Assembly (NCBI GenBank): GCA_023402355.1
Contig: JAEXCG010000138.1
Coordinates: 1 to 32,446 of the forward strand
Source: Bacillota bacterium
Lineage (GTDB): Bacteria > Bacillota > Clostridia > Christensenellales > Aristaeellaceae
Length of the DNA stretch: 32,446 nt
Direction of reading: 5' to 3'
In this document: piece by piece, positions 23,534 to 30,527 of the stretch
Numbering within the stretch: position 1 is the stretch's first letter
How the letters are laid out: each line of letters starts with the position of its first letter
Made by a program: the position numbers and the translations under genes
The notes under the pieces: generated by a model
Seen by the model: the letters and a program-made list of their open reading frames with translations, nothing else
What the model was told of the DNA's origin: nothing
Database searches by the model: none

Positions 23534-23712
23534 GCAATCGTTGCGCTTTACGCGCGTTTTCCCGGTCCTCCGGGGACAGACGACCCCGCCCCGCCTTTCC
23601 AAAGACAAAAGAAAAGAGCGGGAGAAACCACCCGCTCTTGCACGATAACACAATGCCAGAACCGCGGCAACGGAGTCGCCGGGTGAGAAGCGGGCAGCTT
23701 CTACTTCATACG
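23534..23712 (-). promoter_or_regulatory. infC leader with attenuator (L20-leader type)
   Basis: The leader RNA has a hairpin 23686-23691 with 23697-23702, then one of seven pairs with a UCC loop near 23666-23683. An intrinsic terminator follows: stem 23631-23639 with 23614-23622, then TTCTTTTGT. The upstream CCCGCUUCUCACCCG stretch can pair with the 5' arm of that terminator (AGCGGG or CGGGUG), a competing antiterminator. Firmicute L20 leaders act this way, with excess L20 favouring termination. The match to the class is by layout and local sequence, not by a covariance search. Confidence 0.75.
23607..23639 (-). terminator. Attenuator hairpin in the infC leader
   Basis: On the minus strand, a perfect 9-bp GC-rich stem with an eight-base loop is followed by a T-rich tail. 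It lies about 100 bases before the infC start, inside the leader. Confidence 0.85.
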
Positions 23713-23718
23713 AAGGTT

Positions 23719-23747
23719 ATCTTACCACGCTTCCCGCTTTCTGTCAA
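23719..23747 (-). promoter_or_regulatory. Promoter of infC-rpmI-rplT
   Basis: On the minus strand, a perfect TTGACA (23747-23742) and TAAGAT (23724-23719) are 17 bp apart, with TGG before the -10. It begins just after the second thrS stop, so infC can be expressed independently of thrS. Confidence 0.8.
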
Positions 23748-23752
23748 GCGAA

Positions 23753-25690
23753 TTATCGGGCTTTCGTCCTTATTTCTTCCTCCAGACGCGCGATTACGTC
23801 CGCGAGCGCCATCGCGCCCAGGTCGCCGTCCTTGCGGCTGCGCACCGCAGCCTTTTTCTCCTCGACTTCCTTGTCGCCGAGCACCAGCATGTACGGCACC
23901 TTCTCCATCTGCGCCTCGCGAATCTTGAAGCCGATCTTCTCGTTGCGAAGGTCCGTCTCCACGCGCATGCCGCGGCTTTCCAGCTCGCGCTGAATTTCCT
24001 TAGCCCAGGCGTCCGCGCGGTCGGTGATGGTGAGCACCCTGACCTGCGTGGGCGCAAGCCACGTCGGCAGCGCGCCCGCGTACTTTTCAATCAGCAGCGC
24101 CAGCGTGCGCTCGTAGCAGCCCACGGACGTCCTGTGGATGATATAGGGATACTTCTTTTGCCCATCCGCGTCCACGTACTCCATGCCAAAGCGCTCGGCC
24201 AGCAGCATGTCGATCTGGATGGTGATGAGGGTATCCTCCTTGCCGAACACGTTCTTGCACTGAATGTCGAGCTTCGGGCCGTAGAACGCCGCCTCGTCGA
24301 TGCCGACGGTGTAATCGACGCCGAGGTCCTTCAGGATCTGTTCCATGGTGCTCTGCGCCGTCTCCCACTGCTCGGCCGTGCCCTCGTACTTGTTCTTCGG
24401 GTTCTGCGGGTCCCACTGCGAGAAGCGATAGGTGCAGTCCTCCTTGAGGCCCAGCGTATCCAGCATGTAGTTCGCCAGGTCCAGGCAGCCCTTGAACTCC
24501 TCCTCCAGCTGGTCCGGGCGCAGGATGAGGTGCCCCTCGGAAATCGTGAACTGACGCACGCGGATCAGGCCGTGCATTTCGCCCGAATCCTCGTTGCGGA
24601 ACAGCGTCGAGGTTTCGCCCAGGCGCATCGGCAGGTCGCGGTAGGAGCGCATGCGGTTGAGGAAGACCTGATACTGGAACGGGCAGGTCATCGGCCGCAG
24701 CGCGAAGCATTCCTTCGTCTCGTCGTCGGGGTCGCCCAGCACGAACATGCCGTCCAGGTAATGATCCCAGTGGCCGGAGATCTTGTACAGCTCGCGCTTG
24801 GCCATCAGCGGCGTCTTGGTCAGCAGGTAGCCGCGGCGCTGTTCCTCGTCCTCCACCCAGCGCTGCAGCAGCTGAATGACGCGCGCGCCCTTGGGCAGCA
24901 GGATCGGCAGGCCCTGACCGATGTAATCCACGGTCGTGAAGAACTCCATCTCGCGGCCCAGCTTGTTGTGGTCGCGGCTTCTCGCCTCCTCCACCTGCTT
25001 CAAATAGGCGTCCAGCGCCTCCTTCGTGTCGAAGGCCGTGCCGTAAATGCGCTGCAGCATCTTGTTCTTCTCGCTGCCGCGCCAGTACGCGCCCGCGACC
25101 TGCGTGAGCTTCACCGCCTTGATCTTGCCGGTCGAAGGCAGGTGCGGGCCCGCGCACAGGTCGGTAAAGTCGCCCTGGCGGTAAAAGGAGATGACCGCGT
25201 CCTCCGGCAAATCGTCGATCAGCTCCACCTTATAGGGCTCGCCCCGCTCCTCCATGAGCCTGCGCGCTTCCGCTCGCGGCAGCTCAAAGCGCTCCAGGCG
25301 GTCGTTTTTCTTGACGATGCGCTGCATTTCCTTTTCCAGCGCCGCCAGGTCCTGCGCGGTAAAGGGCGTATCCACGTCAAAGTCGTAATAGAAGCCGTTC
25401 TCGATCGCCGGGCCGATGGCCAGCTTCGCCTCAGGGAACAGGCGCTTCACCGCCTGCGCCAGCACGTGCGAGGCCGTATGGCGGAAGACCCGCCTGCCCT
25501 CTTCGTCCGCAAAGGTGAGGATTTCGAGCTTCGCGCCGTCCGGCACGGGCTCCACGAGGGAGCGCACCTCGCCGTTCACCTTCGCGGCGACCGCCGCCTT
25601 GTACAGCTCCTTATCCAGCTGCTTTGCGATGTCCAGCGCGTTCATGCCGTCCTCAAACGTACGCGCGCCGTCCTTGAGTTCAATCTGCAT
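23753..25690 (-). CDS. thrS: Threonyl-tRNA synthetase, divergent-core copy (second of two)
   Basis: A 645-residue class II synthetase from ATG 25690, seven bases after AGGAGG and 15 bases after the first thrS. TGS (1-60), editing (H71, H75, C179, H183), catalytic and anticodon domains are complete. Zn ligands are kept: C336 in MTCPFQ, H387 in SEGHLI, H519 in IIHRT. Residues 71-220 match the first copy at about 90% and the last 106 at about 74%. The catalytic core (about 250-535) matches at only 35-40%. It carries a different signature (ETSTLFRNEDSGEMHGLIRV) and an extra loop near 425-440 (SQWDPQNPKNKYEG). It is probably active, but may differ in inhibitor sensitivity or conditions of use. It reads from the same T-box transcript. 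Confidence 0.93.
   Translation of the reverse strand: MQIELKDGARTFEDGMNALDIAKQLDKELYKAAVAAKVNGEVRSLVEPVPDGAKLEILTFADEEGRRVFRHTASHVLAQAVKRLFPEAKLAIGPAIENGFYYDFDVDTPFTAQDLAALEKEMQRIVKKNDRLERFELPRAEARRLMEERGEPYKVELIDDLPEDAVISFYRQGDFTDLCAGPHLPSTGKIKAVKLTQVAGAYWRGSEKNKMLQRIYGTAFDTKEALDAYLKQVEEARSRDHNKLGREMEFFTTVDYIGQGLPILLPKGARVIQLLQRWVEDEEQRRGYLLTKTPLMAKRELYKISGHWDHYLDGMFVLGDPDDETKECFALRPMTCPFQYQVFLNRMRSYRDLPMRLGETSTLFRNEDSGEMHGLIRVRQFTISEGHLILRPDQLEEEFKGCLDLANYMLDTLGLKEDCTYRFSQWDPQNPKNKYEGTAEQWETAQSTMEQILKDLGVDYTVGIDEAAFYGPKLDIQCKNVFGKEDTLITIQIDMLLAERFGMEYVDADGQKKYPYIIHRTSVGCYERTLALLIEKYAGALPTWLAPTQVRVLTITDRADAWAKEIQRELESRGMRVETDLRNEKIGFKIREAQMEKVPYMLVLGDKEVEEKKAAVRSRKDGDLGAMALADVIARLEEEIRTKAR
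24956..25660 (-). repeat. thrS: Direct repeat: N-terminal coding region of the second thrS
   Basis: This segment aligns without gaps to 26870-27574 in the first thrS at a constant 1914-bp offset. Within it, stretches of about 40 bases are the same, for example around 25137-25177 and 27051-27091. Identity drops sharply at the start of the catalytic core. The C-terminal parts (23753-24076 and 25706-26026) also match well. Confidence 0.8.
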
Positions 25691-25705
25691 GGGGATTCCT
25701 CCTTC

Positions 25706-27604
25706 TCACCGCGTCTTTGCGCGGATTTCCTCTTCAATTTTCGCCGCGATTTCTTCCAGCGGCATGGGCCCCAGATCGCCCTTGCGATCCCGCACCGCTG
25801 CGGTGCGGCTCTCGACCTCCTTGTCGCCCAGCACGAACATATACGGCACCTTTTCCATCTGCGCCTCGCGAATCTTAAAGCCGATCTTTTCGTTGCGAAG
25901 GTCCAGCTCCGTGCGGATGCCGCGGCGCTCCAGCTCGCGCTCGATCTCCCGCGCCCACTCGTCGCTGCGCTCGGTGATGGTCAGCACCTTCACCTGCACG
26001 GGCGAAAGCCAGGTCGGGAACGCGCCCGCGTACTGCTCGGTCAGGATGCCGATGAACCGCTCGATGGAGCCGAACACCACGCGGTGAATCATGATCGGGC
26101 GGTGCTCCTTGCCGTCCGCGCCCGTATAGGTCAGATCAAAGCGCTCCGGCAACTGGAAGTCGAGCTGAATCGTGCCGCACTGCCAGGTGCGCCCGATGCA
26201 GTCCGTCAGGTGGAAGTCGATCTTCGGGCCGTAGAACGCGCCGTCGCCCTCGTTGATCACGTACGGCTTGCCCTTCTTATCCAGCGCGTTTTTGAGGGCG
26301 CTCGTCGCCGTCTCCCACTGTTCGTCCGTGCCCATGGAGTCCTCGGGCCGGGTGGAGAGCTCCACGTGATAGTCGAAGCCGAACACGCCGTACACCTCGT
26401 CGATCAGGTCGTACACGCCGAGGATCTCGCGCTCGATCTGCTCCTCCGTCATGAAGATGTGGGCGTCGTCCTGCATGAAGCAGCGCACGCGCATCAGCCC
26501 GTGCAGCGCGCCGGACATCTCGTGGCGGTGCACTAAGCCCAGCTCGCCGCAGCGCATCGGCAGGTCGCGATAGCTCCACTTGCGCCGCTTGTAGCAGAGC
26601 ATGCCGCCCGGGCAGTTCATGGGCTTGATGGCGAAGTCCGTCTCGTCGATCCTGGTGGTATACATGTTTTCGCGGTAGTGGTCCCAGTGGCCGGAGCGTT
26701 CCCACAGCGCGCGGTTGAGCATCATCGGGGTCTTGATTTCCTCGTATCCGTGCTCGCGGTGAATCTTGCGCCAGTAGTCCTCCAGGGTGTTGCGCAGCAC
26801 CATCCCCTTGGGGAAGAAGAACGGGAAGCCCGGACCCTCGTCCAGAATGTCGAAAAGGTCGAGCTGACGGCCGAGCTTTCTATGATCGCGCTTCTTGGCC
26901 TCTTCGATCTGCGTCAGGTACGCGCCGAGCGCTTCCTTCGACTCAAAGGCCGTGCCGTAGATGCGGCTGAGCATCTTGTTCTTCTCGCTTCCCCGCCAAT
27001 ACGCGCCCGCGATGCTGGTGAGCTTGAACGCCTTCACCTTGCCCGTGGAGGGCAGGTGCGGGCCCGCGCACAGGTCGGTAAAGTCGCCCTGCCGGTAGAA
27101 GGAGATGACCGCGTCCTCCGGCAAATCGTCGATCAGCTCGACCTTGTAGGGCTCGCCCCGCTCCTCCATGAATCTGCGCGCTTCTTCGCGCGGCAGTTTA
27201 AAGCGCTCCAGCCGCTCGTTCTTCTTGACGATGCGCTGCATTTCCTTTTCGATGGCGGCGAGGTCCTCCGGTGTAAACGGCGTCTCCACGTCAAAATCGT
27301 AGTAAAAGCCGTTTTCGATCGCCGGGCCGATGGCCAGCTTCGCCCCAGGGAACAGGCGCTTCACCGCCTGCGCCAGCACGTGCGAGGCCGTGTGACGCAG
27401 CACGCGCCTCGCGTCCGCATCCTCAAACGTCAAAAATTCCAGCTCCGCGACGTCCGGCACGGGCTCCGGCAGCGACTTGACCTCGCCATTCACACGCACG
27501 GCGATGGCCTCCTTATAGAGCTCCCTGTCCAACTGCTTTGCGATGTCCAGCGCGTTCGTTCCGTCTTCAAACGCATGCGCTTCTCCCCGATAGACGATCT
27601 TCAT
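25706..27604 (-). CDS. thrS: Threonyl-tRNA synthetase, canonical-core copy (first of two)
   Basis: A 632-residue enzyme that charges tRNA-Thr and clears mischarged Ser-tRNA. ATG 27604 is the start, behind AAAGGGTGA; the frame continues upstream only into the T-box terminator. Domains are TGS (1-60), editing with HTASH (71-75) and CAGPH (179-183), catalytic core (about 245-525), and anticodon-binding (527-632). Zn ligands are C331 in MNCPGG, H382 in QDDAHIF and H507 in MIHRV. The core is canonical (ELGLVHRHEMSGALHGLMRV). It is controlled by a T-box leader and followed after 15 bases by a second thrS. Upstream lies the pyr operon, read in the same direction. Confidence 0.96.
   Translation of the reverse strand: MKIVYRGEAHAFEDGTNALDIAKQLDRELYKEAIAVRVNGEVKSLPEPVPDVAELEFLTFEDADARRVLRHTASHVLAQAVKRLFPGAKLAIGPAIENGFYYDFDVETPFTPEDLAAIEKEMQRIVKKNERLERFKLPREEARRFMEERGEPYKVELIDDLPEDAVISFYRQGDFTDLCAGPHLPSTGKVKAFKLTSIAGAYWRGSEKNKMLSRIYGTAFESKEALGAYLTQIEEAKKRDHRKLGRQLDLFDILDEGPGFPFFFPKGMVLRNTLEDYWRKIHREHGYEEIKTPMMLNRALWERSGHWDHYRENMYTTRIDETDFAIKPMNCPGGMLCYKRRKWSYRDLPMRCGELGLVHRHEMSGALHGLMRVRCFMQDDAHIFMTEEQIEREILGVYDLIDEVYGVFGFDYHVELSTRPEDSMGTDEQWETATSALKNALDKKGKPYVINEGDGAFYGPKIDFHLTDCIGRTWQCGTIQLDFQLPERFDLTYTGADGKEHRPIMIHRVVFGSIERFIGILTEQYAGAFPTWLSPVQVKVLTITERSDEWAREIERELERRGIRTELDLRNEKIGFKIREAQMEKVPYMFVLGDKEVESRTAAVRDRKGDLGPMPLEEIAAKIEEEIRAKTR
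26870..27574 (-). repeat. thrS: Direct repeat: N-terminal coding region of the first thrS
   Basis: Partner of 24956-25660. The two copies encode TGS/editing regions about 80% the same overall and about 90% over residues 71-220. They could recombine with each other, which would delete one catalytic core. Confidence 0.8.
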
Positions 27605-27629
27605 AGCGTTCACCCTTTCCGGTTCACAT

Positions 27630-27661
27630 AAAAAACGCCCGTCCCGCATAGGGACGAGCGT
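27630..27661 (-). terminator. T-box terminator before thrS
   Basis: An 11-bp stem (27651-27661 with 27635-27645), loop of five, is followed by six T on the minus strand. It is also the only terminator seen downstream of pyrD, so it may catch read-through from the pyr operon. Confidence 0.88.
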
Positions 27662-27850
27662 GAATGCCCGTGGTTCCACCCTGATTGAGCGCAGGTGCGC
27701 TCCCTCTCGTTGGGGCTTTATCGCGCCCCGCGCGCTTCAGGTCCAAAGGTGGTCTTCATCCGTTCTTCACCCCGCGCGCTTCCAGCCGACGGCGCGCGTT
27801 CTCTGGAGGGTTTCCCTAGCGGACTACTCTTCTTCTTCATTCCGGAAGTT
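27630..27850 (-). promoter_or_regulatory. T-box leader controlling thrS
   Basis: The leader carries the T-box sequence AGGGTGGAACCACGGGC (27682-27666), whose TGGA bulge would pair with the acceptor end of uncharged tRNA. A terminator follows: stem 27651-27661 with 27635-27645, one G-U, then six T. Upstream, stem I features are visible: AGAGAACGCG near 27803, GGCTGGAAG near 27787, and an ACC threonine codon in the specifier region (27753-27751, with a second ACC directly after). Uncharged tRNA-Thr should stabilise the antiterminator and switch on both thrS genes. The leader fills most of the 302-base gap between pyrD and thrS. Confidence 0.93.
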
Positions 27851-27856
27851 AGCATT

Positions 27857-27885
27857 AGTATACGCCCAATGCCCCCGGGCGTCAA
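27857..27885 (-). promoter_or_regulatory. Promoter of the thrS T-box transcript
   Basis: On the minus strand, TTGACG (27885-27880) and TATACT (27862-27857) are 17 bp apart. It starts 22 bases after the pyrD stop. Confidence 0.8.
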
Positions 27886-27906
27886 GTCCCAATTCACCCG
27901 CGCTTC

Positions 27907-28821
27907 TTATCCGTTGGTCTGAATCGTGCCTACGAGCTCCTGCGCGTTTTGAACGCCCTGCTCTTTGCAGTAGGCTTCCAGCTCCCCGATGATCCGCGGG
28001 CAGGCGTAGGCGTCCATGAGGTTTGCCGTGCCGACCATGACCGCCCGCGCGCCCACCAGCATGAAGGAGGCCGCGTCCTCGCCGGTTACGATGCCGCCCA
28101 TGCCGACGACCGGAATCTTTACCGCCTGCGCGGCCTGCCAGACCATTCGCAGGGCGATCGGGCGCACCGCCGGGCCGGACATGCCGCCGACGTTGTTGTA
28201 AAGCGTCATGCGCCGCGTGCGCGCGTCCACCGAAATGCCCGTCAGCGTGTTGATGAGCGAGATGCAGTCCGCCCCGCCCTCCTCCGCCGCCCGGGCGTTT
28301 TCACGGATGTCCGCCACGTTGGGCGAGAGCTTGACCATCAGCGGCTTTTTCGCGTGCGCGCGCACGGCCTTCGTGATCGCGTAGACGCTTTCCGGCCGAA
28401 TGCCGAAGGCCACGCCGCCCTCCTTCACGTTCGGGCAGGAGATGTTCATTTCCAGCATGTGCACGCCCGCCGCGGAGAGCTTCTCCGCCATCAGGCAATA
28501 TTCTTCCTCGGTGTTACCCGCCATGTTGGCGATGACCGCGACGTCCTTTTGCAGCAGCCACGACAGGTCCTCCTCGATAAAGGCGTCCACACCCGGGTTT
28601 TGCAGCCCCACGCTGTTGAGCATGCCGCCCGGCGTCTCCGCGATGCGGTGCGGCGGATTGCCCAGCCGCTTTTTCAGCGTCAGCCCTTTGACCGAGATGC
28701 CGCCGAGCTTTGAAATGTCGTAGAGCTGGTCGTACTCGCGGCCAAAGCCGAACGTGCCGGAGGCCGCGATGATCGGGTTCTTCAGATGGACGCCGCACAG
28801 GTCGAGCGAAAGATCAATCAT
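27907..28821 (-). CDS. pyrD: Dihydroorotate dehydrogenase, catalytic subunit (class 1B)
   Basis: A 304-residue FMN enzyme oxidising dihydroorotate to orotate. The class 1B catalytic cysteine is C129 in MNISCPNVKEGG. FMN-site segments are also present (SGTFGFGREY, KPLMVKLSPN, GMGGIVTGEDAASFMLVGA). ATG 28821 follows GGAGG by nine bases and overlaps the pyrK end by eight bases. An upstream in-frame extension only reads pyrK in another frame. Class 1B enzymes pair with PyrK to pass electrons to NAD+. It is the last pyr gene seen, and no terminator follows before the thrS promoter. Confidence 0.96.
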   Translation of the reverse strand: MIDLSLDLCGVHLKNPIIAASGTFGFGREYDQLYDISKLGGISVKGLTLKKRLGNPPHRIAETPGGMLNSVGLQNPGVDAFIEEDLSWLLQKDVAVIANMAGNTEEEYCLMAEKLSAAGVHMLEMNISCPNVKEGGVAFGIRPESVYAITKAVRAHAKKPLMVKLSPNVADIRENARAAEEGGADCISLINTLTGISVDARTRRMTLYNNVGGMSGPAVRPIALRMVWQAAQAVKIPVVGMGGIVTGEDAASFMLVGARAVMVGTANLMDAYACPRIIGELEAYCKEQGVQNAQELVGTIQTNG

Positions 28822-29581
28822 CGAAGAGCACCTCCCGCGCGTCAAATACCGGACCGTCCACGCACACGCGCTTGTAATCGAAACCGTTTGCCGCGCGCAC
28901 CTTGCAGTTGCACACCAGGCATGCGCCCAGCCCGCAGCCCATGCGCTCCTCCAGAGAAATCTGGCAGGGAATCTCCCTTTCAAGGGCGATCCTCTGCACC
29001 GCGCGCAGCATCGGCGTCGGGCCGCAGGCGAAGATCACGTCCGGCGCGCCGGCCTCTATCGCACGCCTCAGCGGCGCGGTCACCAGCGCGCGCTCGCCCA
29101 GCGTGCCGTCGTCCGTCACGACGTGCGCCGGGCATTCGAGCCCGTCCAGCCCGTAGGCAAACGCCGCGCTTCGGTAGCCGAAAAACGCCTCGCAGGCGCA
29201 TTTCTGCCGGAATGCATCCAGCGCACCGCGCACCGGCGCGACGCCGACGCCGCCGCCCACGAAAAACGCGCGCTTTGCGCCGCGCAGCTCAAATCCGCGG
29301 CCGATGGGGCCGAGCACGTCCGCCTCGTCTCCCGGGCGCAGGCCGCGCAGGCGGCGCGTTCCCTCGCCCTTCACCTGAATCGCCATCGTCAGCGTCCTGG
29401 CGTCAAAGCCCATCAGGCTGATCGGCCGGCGCAGGATGTGCCCGCCCGCGCCCGGCACGGCGATGTGAACGAACTGTCCGGGCTTTGCGTCCTTGGCGAC
29501 GCCCGGCGCCTCCAGCTTCAGGAGGAAAATATCCTGCGCGACGTCCTCGACGCGCAAAACCCTTGCCATCGTCTGCTCCAT
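28814..29581 (-). CDS. pyrK: Dihydroorotate dehydrogenase electron-transfer subunit
   Basis: A 255-residue FAD/[2Fe-2S] protein that carries electrons from PyrD to NAD+. The FAD segment RRPISLMGF (51-59), the NAD-binding GGGVGVAPVRGAL (109-121) and a C-terminal four-cysteine cluster are visible. The cysteines are C216, C221, C224 and C240 in a Cx4Cx2Cx15C arrangement. The start is ATG 29581, four bases after the pyrF stop, with GAGG upstream. It overlaps pyrD by eight bases, fitting a 1:1 complex. Confidence 0.95.
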   Translation of the reverse strand: MEQTMARVLRVEDVAQDIFLLKLEAPGVAKDAKPGQFVHIAVPGAGGHILRRPISLMGFDARTLTMAIQVKGEGTRRLRGLRPGDEADVLGPIGRGFELRGAKRAFFVGGGVGVAPVRGALDAFRQKCACEAFFGYRSAAFAYGLDGLECPAHVVTDDGTLGERALVTAPLRRAIEAGAPDVIFACGPTPMLRAVQRIALEREIPCQISLEERMGCGLGACLVCNCKVRAANGFDYKRVCVDGPVFDAREVLFDD

Positions 29582-29585
29582 ATGC

Positions 29586-30524
29586 TTACCTCAGCGCCTT
29601 GCCCGCGGCCGCGAGCCCGGCGGCGATGTCCTCGCGCATGCGGAGGGCTTCCTCCCGCGCCGCCTGCGCAAAGGGAACGCCCTCGCGCTTCTTCCACGCG
29701 CAGAGGATCGAGCGGCTGGCGTTCACGATCGCGCCCAGGCCGCGCTCGTCAAAGCAGCCCGCGAGGTCCGCGCCCTTCGCGCCCTGCGCGCCGTAGCCCG
29801 GCACGAGGAAGAACGTGTGCGGCATGCGCACGCGCAGCGCGGCGCCCTGCGCCGGGTACGTCGCCCCGACGACCGCGCCCACCGCGCTGTAGCCGTGCTC
29901 GCCCACGAGGTCCTTGCCCCACTCCTCCACCAGGTCGCCCACGACCTCGTAGACCGTGCGGCCGTCCTCGACCTTCATGTCCTGCAGTTGCCCGGAGGAG
30001 GGATTGCTCGTCTTCACCAGCGCGAAGATGCCCGTGCCGTGCTCCGCCGCCTGCTTGGTAAAGGGGGCAATGCCGTCCACGCCCAGGTACGGGTTCACGG
30101 TCGCGAAGTCCGCCGAAAACGCCTGTAGCTTTGCGCCCGCCACATCGGTCCTGCCGATATAGGCGGCGGCGTAGGCCTCCGCCGTCGCGCCGATGTCGTT
30201 TCGCTTGACGTCCGCCATCACGGACAGGCCCCTCCCGCGCGCATAGGCCATGGTCTTCTCAAAGCAGCGCATGCCCGCCGGGCCGTACATCTCGTAATAG
30301 GCCACCTGCACCTTCACCGCGGGCACGACGTCGTAGAGCGCGTCCACGAGCGCGCAGTTGTACTGATAGATGACCTCCGCCGCGTCCTCAAAGGAATGCA
30401 CGCCGCCCGGCATGACCGACCGCAGGAAGTCCTCCGGCAGGTATTCCAGGCGCGTGTCCAGCCCCGCGACCGTGGGGTTCTTCTTATCGATGATGCGCGA
30501 AATCAGCAAATCCATCTGTTGCAT
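29586..30524 (-). CDS. pyrF: Orotidine 5'-phosphate decarboxylase (long, type 2)
   Basis: A 312-residue enzyme decarboxylating OMP to UMP. The catalytic MADVKRNDIG stretch (D105, K107, D110) is intact. The length and the N-terminus NPTVAGLDTRLEYLP mark the longer type 2 family rather than the roughly 230-residue type 1 enzyme. It starts at ATG 30524, three bases after the pyrC stop, using a GGAGGG site inside the end of pyrC. In the operon it is followed directly by pyrK. Confidence 0.95.
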   Translation of the reverse strand: MQQMDLLISRIIDKKNPTVAGLDTRLEYLPEDFLRSVMPGGVHSFEDAAEVIYQYNCALVDALYDVVPAVKVQVAYYEMYGPAGMRCFEKTMAYARGRGLSVMADVKRNDIGATAEAYAAAYIGRTDVAGAKLQAFSADFATVNPYLGVDGIAPFTKQAAEHGTGIFALVKTSNPSSGQLQDMKVEDGRTVYEVVGDLVEEWGKDLVGEHGYSAVGAVVGATYPAQGAALRVRMPHTFFLVPGYGAQGAKGADLAGCFDERGLGAIVNASRSILCAWKKREGVPFAQAAREEALRMREDIAAGLAAAGKALR

Positions 30525-30527
30525 GAA

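Noticed and set aside
23513..23653. In-frame upstream extension of infC
   Set aside because: It covers the leader attenuator and has no ribosome site; IF-3 homologues begin near INEGIRD.
24134..26536. An 800-codon open frame antisense to both thrS genes
   Set aside because: It mirrors the codon pattern of high-GC genes on the other strand, has low-complexity composition and no family match. The thrS frames explain the sequence. The same applies to 12894-14948 and 4430-6139.
27605..27679. In-frame upstream extension of the first thrS
   Set aside because: It runs through the T-box terminator stem and T-box sequence. The ATG at 27604 has its own ribosome site and matches the usual N-terminus.
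28822..28983. In-frame upstream extension of pyrD
   Set aside because: It lies wholly inside pyrK in another frame, and the family N-terminus begins at the ATG at 28821.
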